Below, piece after piece: positions 26,896 through 35,407 of a DNA stretch of 64,000 nucleotides; positions within the stretch are counted from its first letter, which is position 1; the number at the start of each line of letters is the position of its first letter. The notes below the pieces were generated by a model. It worked only from the letters and a program-made list of their open reading frames with translations, made no database searches and was not told the origin of the DNA. A program made the translations under genes and the position numbers. The stretch is from Pseudoflavonifractor phocaeensis (GTDB taxonomy: Bacteria; Bacillota; Clostridia; Oscillospirales; Oscillospiraceae). The stretch covers positions 22,528 through 86,527 of the forward strand of contig NZ_JADYTU010000006.1 in the NCBI RefSeq assembly GCF_021531375.1, in the 5' to 3' direction.

Positions 26896-27350
26896 TGAAA
26901 AACGTGACCTTTTCCAAGGACTATGACAAAACGTTGAAGCTGCGCTGCCTCTGGTTCGGCGCCATGCTGGCCATTGGGCTGGTGGGCTTTGCATGCTACT
27001 TCTTCCTGGTGCCCCAGAGCAATTTGGGCGACCATGCCAAGGGCTTCTACCTGGGGGCCGCCAGCGGCATCACCGTGGCCGCGGTGTTCTTCCTGGTCCG
27101 CACCCAGTACCTCATGTCCCACCCGGAGGCCAAGCGGAAGGCCCGCATTGAGGAGACCGACGAGCGCCAGCAGAAGATCGTCGGCGGAGCTGCCCAGTTT
27201 GCCGGACTGTTCACCTTCTATGCCGCCGCCCTGGCCCTGTTCGTGCTGCTGCCCCTCAGCCTCCACGCCTACTACGCCCTGCTTGGGGTGCTGGCCGTCT
27301 ATGCTCTGTCTTTCGTGGCGGCCAACCTGTGGCTGTCCAAAAAGCTGTGA
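26889..27350 (+). CDS. Four-helix membrane protein paired with the XRE regulator
   Basis: This 153-residue protein has four predicted membrane helices in two pairs (about 22-42, 53-72, 97-120 and 125-147) separated by a charged loop KRKARIEETDERQQKIVGG. I recognise the general class of membrane proteins encoded after small XRE regulators in Firmicutes, but no function is established. The start lies inside the end of the regulator gene, and the stop overlaps the next start, so three genes form one tight operon. Confidence 0.75.
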   Translation: MLMKNVTFSKDYDKTLKLRCLWFGAMLAIGLVGFACYFFLVPQSNLGDHAKGFYLGAASGITVAAVFFLVRTQYLMSHPEAKRKARIEETDERQQKIVGGAAQFAGLFTFYAAALALFVLLPLSLHAYYALLGVLAVYALSFVAANLWLSKKL

Positions 27351-28243
27351 GCCGCCGGGTCGAACTGCCCGTGACGGCTGAGCTGGCGGGCGTGAAGGTG
27401 GACACCCTGCTGAAAAAGCGCCTGGGCCTGTCGGGGACGGTGGTGCGGCGGATCAAGTGGCTGGAGGATGGGATTTTAGTGGACGGCCAGCGGGTCAACA
27501 CCCGCTTTGTCCCCCGGGAGGGCCAGGTGCTGTCGGTCCGCCTGTCCGATCCCGAGCGGCGCAGCGGCATTGTCCCCGCTCCCGGCCCCCTGGATATCGT
27601 GTACGAGGACGAGGACATTCTCATCCTGAACAAAGCGCCCGGCGTCCCCGTCCATCCCGGACCGGGGCACTTTTCCGATACGGTTGGTAATTTTCTGCTG
27701 GATTATTACGATTTCAAGGGCGTTGAGGCGGATTTTCACCCCGTTCACCGGCTGGACCGGGGGACCTCCGGCCTGCTGGCGGTGGCCAAGCACCCCCACG
27801 CCCAGGAGGTGTTGAAGAACCAGCTTCACACGCCCGATTTCCGACGGGTCTACCTGGCGGTGTGCGAAGGGGTCCCCGCTCCCGCCGCCGGATGGGTGGA
27901 CGCCCCCCTGGGCCCCCGGCCCGGCTCTCTGGTGGAGCAGATGGTCCGTCCCGACGGAAAAGAGGCCCGGACCCACTATGAGGTGCTGGAGATTCATGGA
28001 CCCCGCGCCCTTCTCCGGCTGGAGCTGGATACCGGCCGCACCCACCAGATCCGGGTCCACATGGCCCACCTGGGCCACCCTCTGACGGGCGATTTTCTTT
28101 ACGGACGGGAGCAGCCCGAAGTAATTTCCCGCCCCGCCCTTCACTCGGCGGAGTTGTCCCTCCGCCACCCGATCACCGGGGCGGCTCTCTCTTTTCGGGC
28201 TCCCATGCCTGCCGACATGGTGCGGCTGTGTTCCGACCCCTGA
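27347..28243 (+). CDS. RluA family pseudouridine synthase
   Basis: This 298-residue enzyme converts uridine to pseudouridine in rRNA or tRNA. An N-terminal S4-like RNA-binding domain (DTLLKKRLGLSGTVVRRIK) is followed by the catalytic domain with HRLDRGTSGLL, containing the essential aspartate, and the C-terminal GRTHQIRVHMAHLGHP signature. Whether it is RluD or another member cannot be decided. The GTG start overlaps the stop of the preceding membrane protein (GTGA). Confidence 0.92.
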   Translation: MSRRVELPVTAELAGVKVDTLLKKRLGLSGTVVRRIKWLEDGILVDGQRVNTRFVPREGQVLSVRLSDPERRSGIVPAPGPLDIVYEDEDILILNKAPGVPVHPGPGHFSDTVGNFLLDYYDFKGVEADFHPVHRLDRGTSGLLAVAKHPHAQEVLKNQLHTPDFRRVYLAVCEGVPAPAAGWVDAPLGPRPGSLVEQMVRPDGKEARTHYEVLEIHGPRALLRLELDTGRTHQIRVHMAHLGHPLTGDFLYGREQPEVISRPALHSAELSLRHPITGAALSFRAPMPADMVRLCSDP

Positions 28244-28363
28244 ACCGTCTCAAGTTTCTGTGCAATTTCTCTAAATTTCGTCTGGAATTTTCTCCTCTAT
28301 CATGGTATAATGTAGATGGCATTTTTTGCCCTGTAATTTATTCACATTAGGAGGTCGATTCCA

Positions 28364-30091
28364 ATGTCCTATCTTGACACTTATAAAGCCTGGCTCGCCA
28401 GTCCCGCCCTGTCCGCCGAAGAGAAGGCCGAGCTGGAAGCCATTAAAAACGACGACAAAGAAATCGAATCCCGCTTTTTTGACCAGCTCTCCTTCGGTAC
28501 CGCCGGCCTGCGCGGCACCATGGGCGTCGGCCTGTACCGGATGAACATCCACGTCATCCGCCACGCCACCCAGGCCTTTGCCGAAGTCATCCTGGCGGAA
28601 GGCCCTGAGGCCGTTCAGCGCGGCGTGGCCGTCTGCTTTGACTGCCGCAACAACTCCGACCTCTTTGCCCGGGAGGCCGCCTGCGTTCTGGCCGGAAACG
28701 GTATCCCCGTCCGCCTGTTCGAGTCCCTGCGCCCCACCCCCGAGCTGTCCTTTGCCGTCCGTGAGTACGGCTGCATCGCCGGCATCAACGTCACCGCCAG
28801 CCACAACCCCAAGGAGTACAACGGCTATAAGGTGTACTGGGAGGACGGCGCTCAGTTGCCCCCCAAGCACGCCGACGAGGTGGCCAAGAAGATGAAGGAG
28901 CTGGACGTCTTCGCCTGTGTCAAGACCATGGACTATGACCAGGCCCTGGCCGCCGGCAAGATCGTCCTCATGGGCGAGGAGACCGACGAGAAGTTCCTGG
29001 CTAACGTCATGGCTCAGGTCAACGACAAGGCCGTTGTAGAGAAGGTGGCCGACCGTTTCAAGATGGTCTTCACCCCCTTCCACGGCACTGGTTACAAGCT
29101 GATCCCCGAGGCGCTGAAGCGTCTGGGCATGAAGCACGTCATCTGCGTCCCCGAGCAGATGGTCATCGACGGCAACTTCCCCACCGTCGTCTCCCCCAAC
29201 CCCGAAAATCCCGAGGGCTTCTATCTGGCGGTGGACATCGCCAAAAAGGAGGGCGCCGACTTCATCCTGGGCTCTGACCCCGACGCTGACCGCGTGGGCA
29301 TCATGGTCAACACCGGCAACGGCGAGTTCAAGGTCATCTCTGGCAACCAGACCGGCGTTCTGATGTCCGACTACCTCATCGGCGCCATGAAGCGCGCCGG
29401 CAAGCTGCCGGAAAACGGCGTCATCCTGAAGTCCCTGGTCAGCACCGAGATGGCCCGCAAGGTGGCTGAGGTCAACGGCCTGAAGTGCTTCGACACCTTC
29501 ACCGGCTTCAAGTTCCTGGCCCAGAAGAAGGACCAGCTGGAGGCCTCCGGCGAGGGCAGCGTGATCCTGGCCTTTGAGGAGTCCTACGGCTACATGCTGG
29601 GCTCCTTCGTCCGGGACAAGGACGCCGTCACCGCCGCTCTAATCCTCACCGAGATGGCCGCCTGGTACGCCGACCAGGGCATGACCCTGTACGACGCCCT
29701 CATGGCTCTGTATGAAAAGTACGGCTACTACGGCGAGAAGACCATGAATCTGGTCATGCCCGGTCTGGACGGTCTGAAGAAGATGGCCCAGCTGATGGCC
29801 GACCTGCGGGCCAAGCCCCCTGTGGAGATCGCCGGCGTGGCCGTCAAGGCGCAGAAGGACTACCAGGACGGCAGTGTGGTCTGCGTGGAGTGCGGCCAGA
29901 AGAGCACCATGGAGCTGTCCGGCTCCAACGTGCTGCGCTATGAGATGGTGGACGGCACCAGCCTCATCGTCCGTCCCTCCGGCACCGAGCCCAAGGTCAA
30001 GGTCTATATCCTGACCAGCGCCGAGAGCAAGGAGGCCTGCGACGAGAAGGTGGCCAAGTATTCCGCCTGGGCCGAGACGCTGAAGGGCTGA
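28364..30091 (+). CDS. Phosphoglucomutase/phosphomannomutase family enzyme
   Basis: This 575-residue alpha-D-phosphohexomutase interconverts sugar 1- and 6-phosphates. The four family signatures are visible: the substrate entry GTAGLRG, the phosphoserine loop TASHNPKEYNGYK (Ser near 146), the Mg-binding DPDADR, and the C-terminal phosphate-binding RPSGTEPK. Length and layout match the Firmicutes PgcA type used for glycogen, cell-wall polymer or UDP-glucose supply. A TATAAT at 28306-28311 without a clear -35 and a TAGGAGG site precede it. Codon use suggests high expression. Confidence 0.94.
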   Translation: MSYLDTYKAWLASPALSAEEKAELEAIKNDDKEIESRFFDQLSFGTAGLRGTMGVGLYRMNIHVIRHATQAFAEVILAEGPEAVQRGVAVCFDCRNNSDLFAREAACVLAGNGIPVRLFESLRPTPELSFAVREYGCIAGINVTASHNPKEYNGYKVYWEDGAQLPPKHADEVAKKMKELDVFACVKTMDYDQALAAGKIVLMGEETDEKFLANVMAQVNDKAVVEKVADRFKMVFTPFHGTGYKLIPEALKRLGMKHVICVPEQMVIDGNFPTVVSPNPENPEGFYLAVDIAKKEGADFILGSDPDADRVGIMVNTGNGEFKVISGNQTGVLMSDYLIGAMKRAGKLPENGVILKSLVSTEMARKVAEVNGLKCFDTFTGFKFLAQKKDQLEASGEGSVILAFEESYGYMLGSFVRDKDAVTAALILTEMAAWYADQGMTLYDALMALYEKYGYYGEKTMNLVMPGLDGLKKMAQLMADLRAKPPVEIAGVAVKAQKDYQDGSVVCVECGQKSTMELSGSNVLRYEMVDGTSLIVRPSGTEPKVKVYILTSAESKEACDEKVAKYSAWAETLKG

Positions 30092-30122
30092 GGCCAATCC
30101 GTCATCCCGATCCCGTCAAGCA

Positions 30123-30159
30123 AAGGCGCGCTCTTGGGTTCCAAGGGCGCGCCTCTTTT
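30123..30159 (+). terminator. Terminator of the phosphohexomutase gene
   Basis: AGGCGCGC..CTTGG and CCAAGGGCGCGCCT form the stem, followed by CTTTT. Confidence 0.8.
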
Positions 30160-30303
30160 GGGGCCGCAGCCTTGAAGGGACGGTGCCGCAAGCCTTCTCC
30201 CGACGTGCCCCCTTTCATTGGAAGGCTGTACAAAAGAGGGGGTCTTTGGTACAATGGGGAGACAAAAGGGCGGGGAGCGCCCGGGAAAGAGGAAATACCT
30301 GAC

Positions 30304-31074
30304 ATGATCCGACTGATCGCCTGCGATATTGACGGCACGCTGCTCCACAACGGGGCGGCCGCCATCGACAACGTGATTTTTGAAGAGATCCTCCGGCTGC
30401 GGGACAAGGGAATTTTGTTCTGCCCCGCCAGCGGCCGGCAGTATGGGAGCCTGCGCCGTCTCTTCGGGCCGGTGGCCAACGAGCTGGCCTACCTGTGCGA
30501 AAACGGAGCGGTCCTCATGGGGGCCGGCGATCCGGGACCCATGCTGGGCAAGACGGTGATGGACCGGGAAACGGCTCTGGTCCTGTGCCGGGAGATCATG
30601 GAGACGCCCCAGTGCGAGGTGCTGATCTCCGGCGCCAACACCAGCTACCTTTGCCCCAAGGAGCCGGACATCGTGGACCACATCCGGTACTTCGTGGGCA
30701 ACAACCTGGCCCTTCTCGCCGAGCCGGAGGACATGCCCGAGGAGATCGTGAAGGTGTCCGCCTACTGCCGGGACGGGGCGCAATCGTTGGAGCCTCTGAT
30801 GGCCCCCCGGTGGCGGGACCGGTTCCGGGTGGCGATGGCCGGGCCCAGCTGGCTGGATTTCACCCTGGCGGACAAGGGCCTGGGCATCCGGGCGCTGTGC
30901 CGCTCCCTGGGGGTGGAGTTGGAGGAGGTCATGGCCTTCGGGGACAACTACAATGACCTGCCTATGCTGGAGGCGGTGGGCCGCCCCTATATCATGGACA
31001 ACGCGGCGGCGGAGCTCCGCAGCCGGTTCCCCCACCACTGCCGGCGGGTGGAAGAGGTGCTGAAAACTCTGTGA
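30304..31074 (+). CDS. HAD superfamily hydrolase (Cof type)
   Basis: This 256-residue phosphatase has the HAD motif I DIDGTL near the start, motif II-like PASGRQYGSL, and the late GDNYNDLPML that binds magnesium. The Cof-type C2 cap lies between. Such enzymes act on sugar phosphates, FMN or similar small molecules, and the substrate is not predictable. The ATG at 30304 has GAAAGAGGAA upstream. A TACAAT at about 30251 may be its -10 box. It ends at a bidirectional terminator. Confidence 0.88.
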   Translation: MIRLIACDIDGTLLHNGAAAIDNVIFEEILRLRDKGILFCPASGRQYGSLRRLFGPVANELAYLCENGAVLMGAGDPGPMLGKTVMDRETALVLCREIMETPQCEVLISGANTSYLCPKEPDIVDHIRYFVGNNLALLAEPEDMPEEIVKVSAYCRDGAQSLEPLMAPRWRDRFRVAMAGPSWLDFTLADKGLGIRALCRSLGVELEEVMAFGDNYNDLPMLEAVGRPYIMDNAAAELRSRFPHHCRRVEEVLKTL

Positions 31075-31101
31075 GCCGGCATTGAACGGCACAAAGCTTA
31101 A

Positions 31102-31140
31102 AAAGGCCCCCGGTACAGGGTTCTGTACCGGGGGCCTTTG
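31102..31140. terminator. Bidirectional terminator between the HAD and GntR genes
   Basis: AAAGGCCCCCGGTACAG forms a perfect 17-bp stem with a 4-base loop. Confidence 0.88.
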
Positions 31141-31144
31141 GATT

Positions 31145-31810
31145 TTACCGCGCGATATTCAGGAAACCGGCAGCCCATTCCAGGTGCTCCCGCAGGGCGG
31201 CGGCCAGGGCTTCGCCCTCCCGCCGCCGCAGCAGGTCCAGAATGTGCAGGTGCTGCAGCGTGCTCTCGCGGATGTCGTGCAGGGCCTCCACGGAGAGGGT
31301 CTGGTAGCACTTCATGTTTTCGGTGTTGTTGCGCATGATGGACTTGATGTAGTTGTTTTCACATCGCTCCACGATCAGCTCGTGGAGCTCCCAGTCCAAC
31401 TCGGAGAAGGCCTTGGGGTCCGGCGCCGCGCCGGAATCTCGGGCAGGCTCCAAAAGGCGCCGGAACCGGGCCTCCAGCCCGTCGATCTCCTGGGCGGTGA
31501 TGTGGCAGACCGCTGTTTTGGCCGCTTGTACCTCCAGCAGGCAGCGGACCTCGTACAGATCGCGGATGTCCTTGGAGGACAGGGGCTTCACATAGGCGCC
31601 GACGCCGTTCTTGATCTCAAGCCAATCCTCGCTGGCCAGCGCCCGCAGCGCCTCCCGGACGGGGGTTCGGCTCATGCCCAGATCCTGGGCCAGCTGATTC
31701 TCGCTCAAAATATCACCGGAGGCGATCCTTCCCTCGCAGATTGCTTCTTTGATTTGCTTGTAAGCCAGTTCGGACAGGGTCATCCGGTCGCCGTGTTTGG
31801 CTCTGACCAT
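31145..31810 (-). CDS. GntR family regulator (FadR subfamily, FCD domain)
   Basis: This 221-residue regulator has an N-terminal winged helix (YKQIKEAICEGRIASGDILSENQLAQDLGMSRTPVREALRAL) and a helical FCD effector domain, whose metal ligands would include Asp and His in ELDWELHELI and the histidine of LREHLEW. The ATG at 31810 has GGAGTGGAG upstream; a start 18 bases earlier has no ribosome site. Two CTGTATACAG palindromes, a plausible GntR/FadR-type site, lie upstream of the adjacent AcnX and LarA genes, so it most likely represses both. Confidence 0.92.
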   Translation of the reverse strand: MVRAKHGDRMTLSELAYKQIKEAICEGRIASGDILSENQLAQDLGMSRTPVREALRALASEDWLEIKNGVGAYVKPLSSKDIRDLYEVRCLLEVQAAKTAVCHITAQEIDGLEARFRRLLEPARDSGAAPDPKAFSELDWELHELIVERCENNYIKSIMRNNTENMKCYQTLSVEALHDIRESTLQHLHILDLLRRREGEALAAALREHLEWAAGFLNIAR

Positions 31811-31948
31811 GGCGGCACTCCACTCCATTCAAACTCATCGGTCATCTACATCTCAATGGCACAATACCTGTGCGGTGACAGCTCTCAATCAGAATGAGCA
31901 AGGATCAAAGTTCCCGGCGTCCGCCGGCAGCGGGAACGGGAGCAGCCC

Positions 31949-32356
31949 TCAGTCCTGGATCTCCACGTACCCCTCGTCGGCGTTGACTGTGATGATGTCG
32001 CCGTCCTTGACGGTCTCATAAAACTCGGGGGAAAGTCTGTCCACCATGGGGATCTCCATGATGATGGCGCCGGCCACCAGAACGGGATCGGGGTCCTGGA
32101 CGATCAGCGCGGCAGGCATGTTCTGGAAGCGGTCCAGGTGGTACAGGCCGTCCTGCTGGACCACAGAGCTGCCCTTTCCGCCGGGGAAGAGCAGCACCTT
32201 TTTGGCGATGATGCGGCCCTCCAGGTGGTGGTTCTTCTCCTCCATCATGCCGTCCTCGGGACGGACCTGATAGAACATGATGCGGTCCTTGGAAATGATG
32301 GCGTCGGCAGTGGCCTTGCCCTCGGAAATCTTGTGACAGGAAAATCTCTTAGCCAT
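31949..32356 (-). CDS. Aconitase X small (swivel) subunit, DUF126
   Basis: This 135-residue protein matches the AcnX swivel domain (DUF126): GKATADAIISKDRIMF near the start, LLFPGGKGSSVVQ, and NMPAALIVQDPDPVLVAGAIIMEIPMVD. With the large subunit it forms a hydro-lyase of the aconitase X family. Known members are cis-3-hydroxy-L-proline dehydratase in bacteria and mevalonate 5-phosphate dehydratase in archaea. The two subunit genes are one base apart. Substrate here is unknown; no proline or mevalonate genes are nearby. Confidence 0.9.
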   Translation of the reverse strand: MAKRFSCHKISEGKATADAIISKDRIMFYQVRPEDGMMEEKNHHLEGRIIAKKVLLFPGGKGSSVVQQDGLYHLDRFQNMPAALIVQDPDPVLVAGAIIMEIPMVDRLSPEFYETVKDGDIITVNADEGYVEIQD

Positions 32357-32357
32357 G

Positions 32358-33572
32358 TTACTTCACCTCTCCAGTCAGAGCGGCCTCGATGCAGGTGTCC
32401 AGGTCGCGAATCATAAAGTTGATGCCGCGGCGGCGGGGATAGTAGGCGCACTTGGGGGACTCGGTGATGCCCACCTTGCCCTTCAGATAGTGCCAGCAGG
32501 GCTGGTCGGGGCAGGTGTCGGGGATGATCTCGGCGCCGGCGGCGGTGAGGATATCGGTGATGCCCATGCGGTCGGCCATCTGACGGGCGTGGCTGGATAC
32601 CAGGATGTACATGGGGATGGCCAGCTGTTTGCCCTCGATGTGCTTGGCGATGTACATGGCCTCCTCCAGGGTGAAGTGGGGGCAGCCGAACATGGCGAAG
32701 TCCACCTTGCCGTCGTGGGCCTCGTCGCTGAACTTCTCCTCAAACTCCTTCAGGTCCTTGTCGGTGATGACCACCTCCCGCTTGGGGGCCTTGCCGCCCA
32801 GAGCGACCTCCTTGGTGGGTGCCTCGGGCGTAAAGCCCACGATGTGGTACATGCCGTAAGCGCCGGAGGTGTTCAGCTGAGCGCCCAGATTGCGCAGGGC
32901 CTCGGGGGTGATGACCTTGGGCAGGCCGGTAAAGACGGGGATGCCCTCGCCGATCTTATCGCCCATCATGCCCAGCAGGTGGTACTCGTAGTCGCTCTTC
33001 ATGTTGGCTTCCACGTGGACCAGGATGTCGCCCTTGCGGTTCTCGTCCAGCAGCAGGCCGTACTCGGGGACGCAGCCGGTGATGGCGGCGCACAGGGCGC
33101 TGTTGGCGCTCTCACGGTTGGAGCGTGCGCCCCAGACGGCGTTGACATAGGGGGTGGCGCTGGACTCGGAGAAGGCGCAGACCTCGCCGAAATTGGGGAC
33201 GTTGGTGGCGATATAGGGCGTGCAGTTGTAGGACAGCACCGCGCCCAGGGTCCGGTAGGCATTGTCGGTGCGCTGCATGTGCTCGGCGGAAGGACCGTCC
33301 ACGGGGTGGGCGCACTCGCCGGTGAAATGGCCCAGGCAGAAGCCGGGGTTGACGGTGGGAGCCACGCGGCACTTGGCGCCGGCCTTGACCAGCTTTTCCG
33401 CAAACCACAGGTCGCCGGCCTGGTTGCTCAGGGCAACGTGGGCCCGCTTGATGGGGACCATGCGGGGCGCGTCAAAGCACTCGCCGATGCCGACCTGGAT
33501 CTTCATGGCGTAGGCAGCGCCCTCACCGTACTTGCCATCCAGCATGGCCTTTTGTTCATCGTTTAAAATCAC
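32358..33572 (-). CDS. Aconitase X large (catalytic) subunit
   Basis: This 404-residue protein is the AcnX catalytic subunit (formerly DUF521). It shows the family segments LNDEQKAMLDGKYGEGAAYA, NPGFCLGHFTGECAHPVD, NCTPYIATNVPNFGE and SSHARQMADRMGITDILTAAG, with cysteines placed to hold an Fe-S cluster. The GTG start after AAAGGAGGAA at 33572 gives the usual opening; an ATG 57 bases upstream lacks a site. It is the first gene of the AcnX operon, under a CTGTATACAG palindrome. The hydroxy acid it dehydrates is not known. Confidence 0.9.
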   Translation of the reverse strand: MILNDEQKAMLDGKYGEGAAYAMKIQVGIGECFDAPRMVPIKRAHVALSNQAGDLWFAEKLVKAGAKCRVAPTVNPGFCLGHFTGECAHPVDGPSAEHMQRTDNAYRTLGAVLSYNCTPYIATNVPNFGEVCAFSESSATPYVNAVWGARSNRESANSALCAAITGCVPEYGLLLDENRKGDILVHVEANMKSDYEYHLLGMMGDKIGEGIPVFTGLPKVITPEALRNLGAQLNTSGAYGMYHIVGFTPEAPTKEVALGGKAPKREVVITDKDLKEFEEKFSDEAHDGKVDFAMFGCPHFTLEEAMYIAKHIEGKQLAIPMYILVSSHARQMADRMGITDILTAAGAEIIPDTCPDQPCWHYLKGKVGITESPKCAYYPRRRGINFMIRDLDTCIEAALTGEVK

Positions 33573-33658
33573 TGCTTGTTCCTCCTTTTTAAAATCGGTC
33601 ACAATATTTGATATGGTACGGAAACCCAATTCCTATGAGCGGGACTGCGGAATACAAG

Positions 33659-33668
33659 CTGTATACAG
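33659..33668. promoter_or_regulatory. CTGTATACAG palindrome upstream of the AcnX operon
   Basis: A perfect 10-bp palindrome 87 bases before the AcnX start, identical to the core of the one at the larA-like promoter. I infer a site for the neighbouring GntR/FCD regulator. A possible -35/-10 pair (TTGGGT and TATTGT, 17 apart) lies downstream of it. Confidence 0.65.
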
Positions 33669-33806
33669 GCTCCGCTCAGAAAAACGCTCCGTCCCGGGAG
33701 CCGCGCCAAAGGCGTTCTTTCACTATTCTCCTTCAAACTAGCGCACTAAAGCATTTTGAGGGAAATTCCCCGACAGACGGGGACTCTCCATCCATCGGGA
33801 CCTGAC

Positions 33807-33837
33807 GAGCCGGCGCCGCGCCAGGAGGCGCCGGCTC
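33807..33837 (-). terminator. Hairpin after the larA-like gene
   Basis: GAGCCGGCGCC and GGCGCCGGCTC form an 11-bp stem with a 9-base loop. There is no T-run, so termination is uncertain. Confidence 0.5.
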
Positions 33838-33878
33838 TGTGTCTGGGCTGCTGCAGCGCGTACGGAGGCTCGTTCCCC

Positions 33879-35111
33879 TCAGTCCACCAGGCTCAGCCTG
33901 GGGTTGGCCTCCACGTCAGCCAGGAGCGCTTCGGAGACCTCGATATACTCCAGATGCAGGGTGTTCTGAATGCGGATGATCTTGGGATTGTCCCGGTCAA
34001 TGCCCCGGCAGCACTTCAGCGCCACCCGGATGGCGGTGGCCTCATCCTCCACGGTGCAGGGGATGACCACGTCGCACAGGAAATTGCCGGCGATGGCGTT
34101 GGCGTACATGGACTCCAGGTCCAGCTGCTCAGCCACCTGCTTGGTGATCACGTCGAACAGTCCCACGCCGATACCGTTGCCGTGGCTGGCCTTGGTGACG
34201 TCCAGCAGGATCAGGCGCTGGTACTTGGGGATGGGCAGGACGAAGGTCTTCAGCACGGAGCTGCGCCCCAGAATGTTGGGGTCAAAGCCGGCGCCGGAGA
34301 TGTCCTTGCCGATCTCCTTGCAGACGATAACGTCGGCCTCGGGGAGCATAATGTAGGGCATGTTGCCCTTGGCGATCTGGACCAGCTCCTTTTCCCGGGA
34401 GATCAGACAATCCGCGGGAATGGCCTCTACGCCGAAGGTCTGGTCATAGGCGTTCTCCAAAATGGCCACGCCGAAGCCGATGGGGGCCTTTTCCAGGATA
34501 ATGGAAGCGGTCTCCTCAATGATCTCGGCGAAATCGGCCACATTTTCCTCGTGGACGGCGGTACAGCCCTTTTGATTGCCCAGGCCGATGACCAGCATCT
34601 TGCAGATGCCGCTCTGGAGCGGGCCCACAAAGTCGGTGTGGAGCTTGACCCGGTTGATGGGAACCACCAGGTCGGCCTCAAAGGCGGCCCGGTCAAACCA
34701 GATGGGGCGGCCGTTGGCGCAGTTCCCCAGATGGACGGTGTCCACCGTGGTGACCACGGGGACGCCCAGAGCCTCCTCGGTCACGCCGTAGCCGGCCAGG
34801 ACTTCCCGCTGGCCCTCCTCGGTGCCGCCGCCGTGGCTGCCCATGGCGGAGACGATGAACGGCTGGGCTCCCATCTCCTCCAGAGCGCGGACCACGGTCT
34901 CCACGATGGTGTAAAGGTTGCGGATGCCCCGGCTGCCCACGGCCACCGCTACCCGGGCGCCGGGCTTGACCAGCCGGCGGATCTCCGGCTTTTCCAGTTC
35001 GGCGCGGGTGGTTCCCGCCACGTCCTCCAGACGGCGGTCGTCAAACTGCTGGCGCACCCGGTACATCTTGGGCAGGGGGCGCTCCATATCTTCCGGCAAC
35101 AGAATGGGCAT
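33879..35111 (-). CDS. LarA family nickel-pincer-type racemase/epimerase homologue
   Basis: This 410-residue protein belongs to the lactate racemase (LarA, DUF2088) family, which uses a nickel-pincer nucleotide cofactor to invert hydroxy-acid centres. The N-terminal domain has VAVAVGSRGIRN and SAMGSHGGGTEEGQ, and the cofactor lysine is probably in GICKMLVIGLGNQKGC followed by the histidine of AVHEEN. The ATG at 35111 follows AAGGAGGG. No larB, larC or larE cofactor genes are in the window. The substrate may be linked to the AcnX product because the two units share an operator. Confidence 0.85.
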   Translation of the reverse strand: MPILLPEDMERPLPKMYRVRQQFDDRRLEDVAGTTRAELEKPEIRRLVKPGARVAVAVGSRGIRNLYTIVETVVRALEEMGAQPFIVSAMGSHGGGTEEGQREVLAGYGVTEEALGVPVVTTVDTVHLGNCANGRPIWFDRAAFEADLVVPINRVKLHTDFVGPLQSGICKMLVIGLGNQKGCTAVHEENVADFAEIIEETASIILEKAPIGFGVAILENAYDQTFGVEAIPADCLISREKELVQIAKGNMPYIMLPEADVIVCKEIGKDISGAGFDPNILGRSSVLKTFVLPIPKYQRLILLDVTKASHGNGIGVGLFDVITKQVAEQLDLESMYANAIAGNFLCDVVIPCTVEDEATAIRVALKCCRGIDRDNPKIIRIQNTLHLEYIEVSEALLADVEANPRLSLVD

Positions 35112-35157
35112 GGTATCCCTCCTTATTATGTCATGTGAAAACACATCGTATTTCACA

Positions 35158-35203
35158 ACCTGTATACAGGTAGATTTTACTACGCCCGGACTCCGGCTGT
35201 CAA
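35158..35203 (-). promoter_or_regulatory. Promoter and operator of the larA-like gene
   Basis: On the minus strand TTGACA (35198-35203) and TAAAAT (35174-35179) are 18 bases apart. The perfect palindrome ACCTGTATACAGGT (35158-35171) begins directly after the -10 box and covers the start of transcription, the position of a repressor site. Confidence 0.78.
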
Positions 35204-35354
35204 TGGGCCAGCGGTAAAATCATGATGGATTTTCCCAACCACAAAACAATACCCGGCGGCAGCCGGTTGGACCGGACGGGACGAAGCCGCTTCCGGCCAC
35301 GGGCCGCCCGATTCCCGCGTGGGCGAGTCACGGCAGCTCACGCCCCTTTCCGCG

Positions 35355-35397
35355 AAAAAGAGGACAGGCCGCCGAAACCAACGGTTCAGCGGCCTGA
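35355..35397 (-). terminator. Terminator of the sigma-54 activator gene
   Basis: On the minus strand CAGGCCGCTGAACC pairs with GGTTTCGGCGGCCTG, followed by TCCTCTTTTT. The rest of 35204-35354 is non-coding and GC-rich. Confidence 0.8.
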
Positions 35398-35407
35398 TTG
35401 TTCGTCC

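Noticed and set aside
33659..35171. Short direct repeats around CTGTATACAG as insertion-sequence ends
   Set aside because: No transposase or terminal structure lies between them; positions at two promoters fit a shared operator better.
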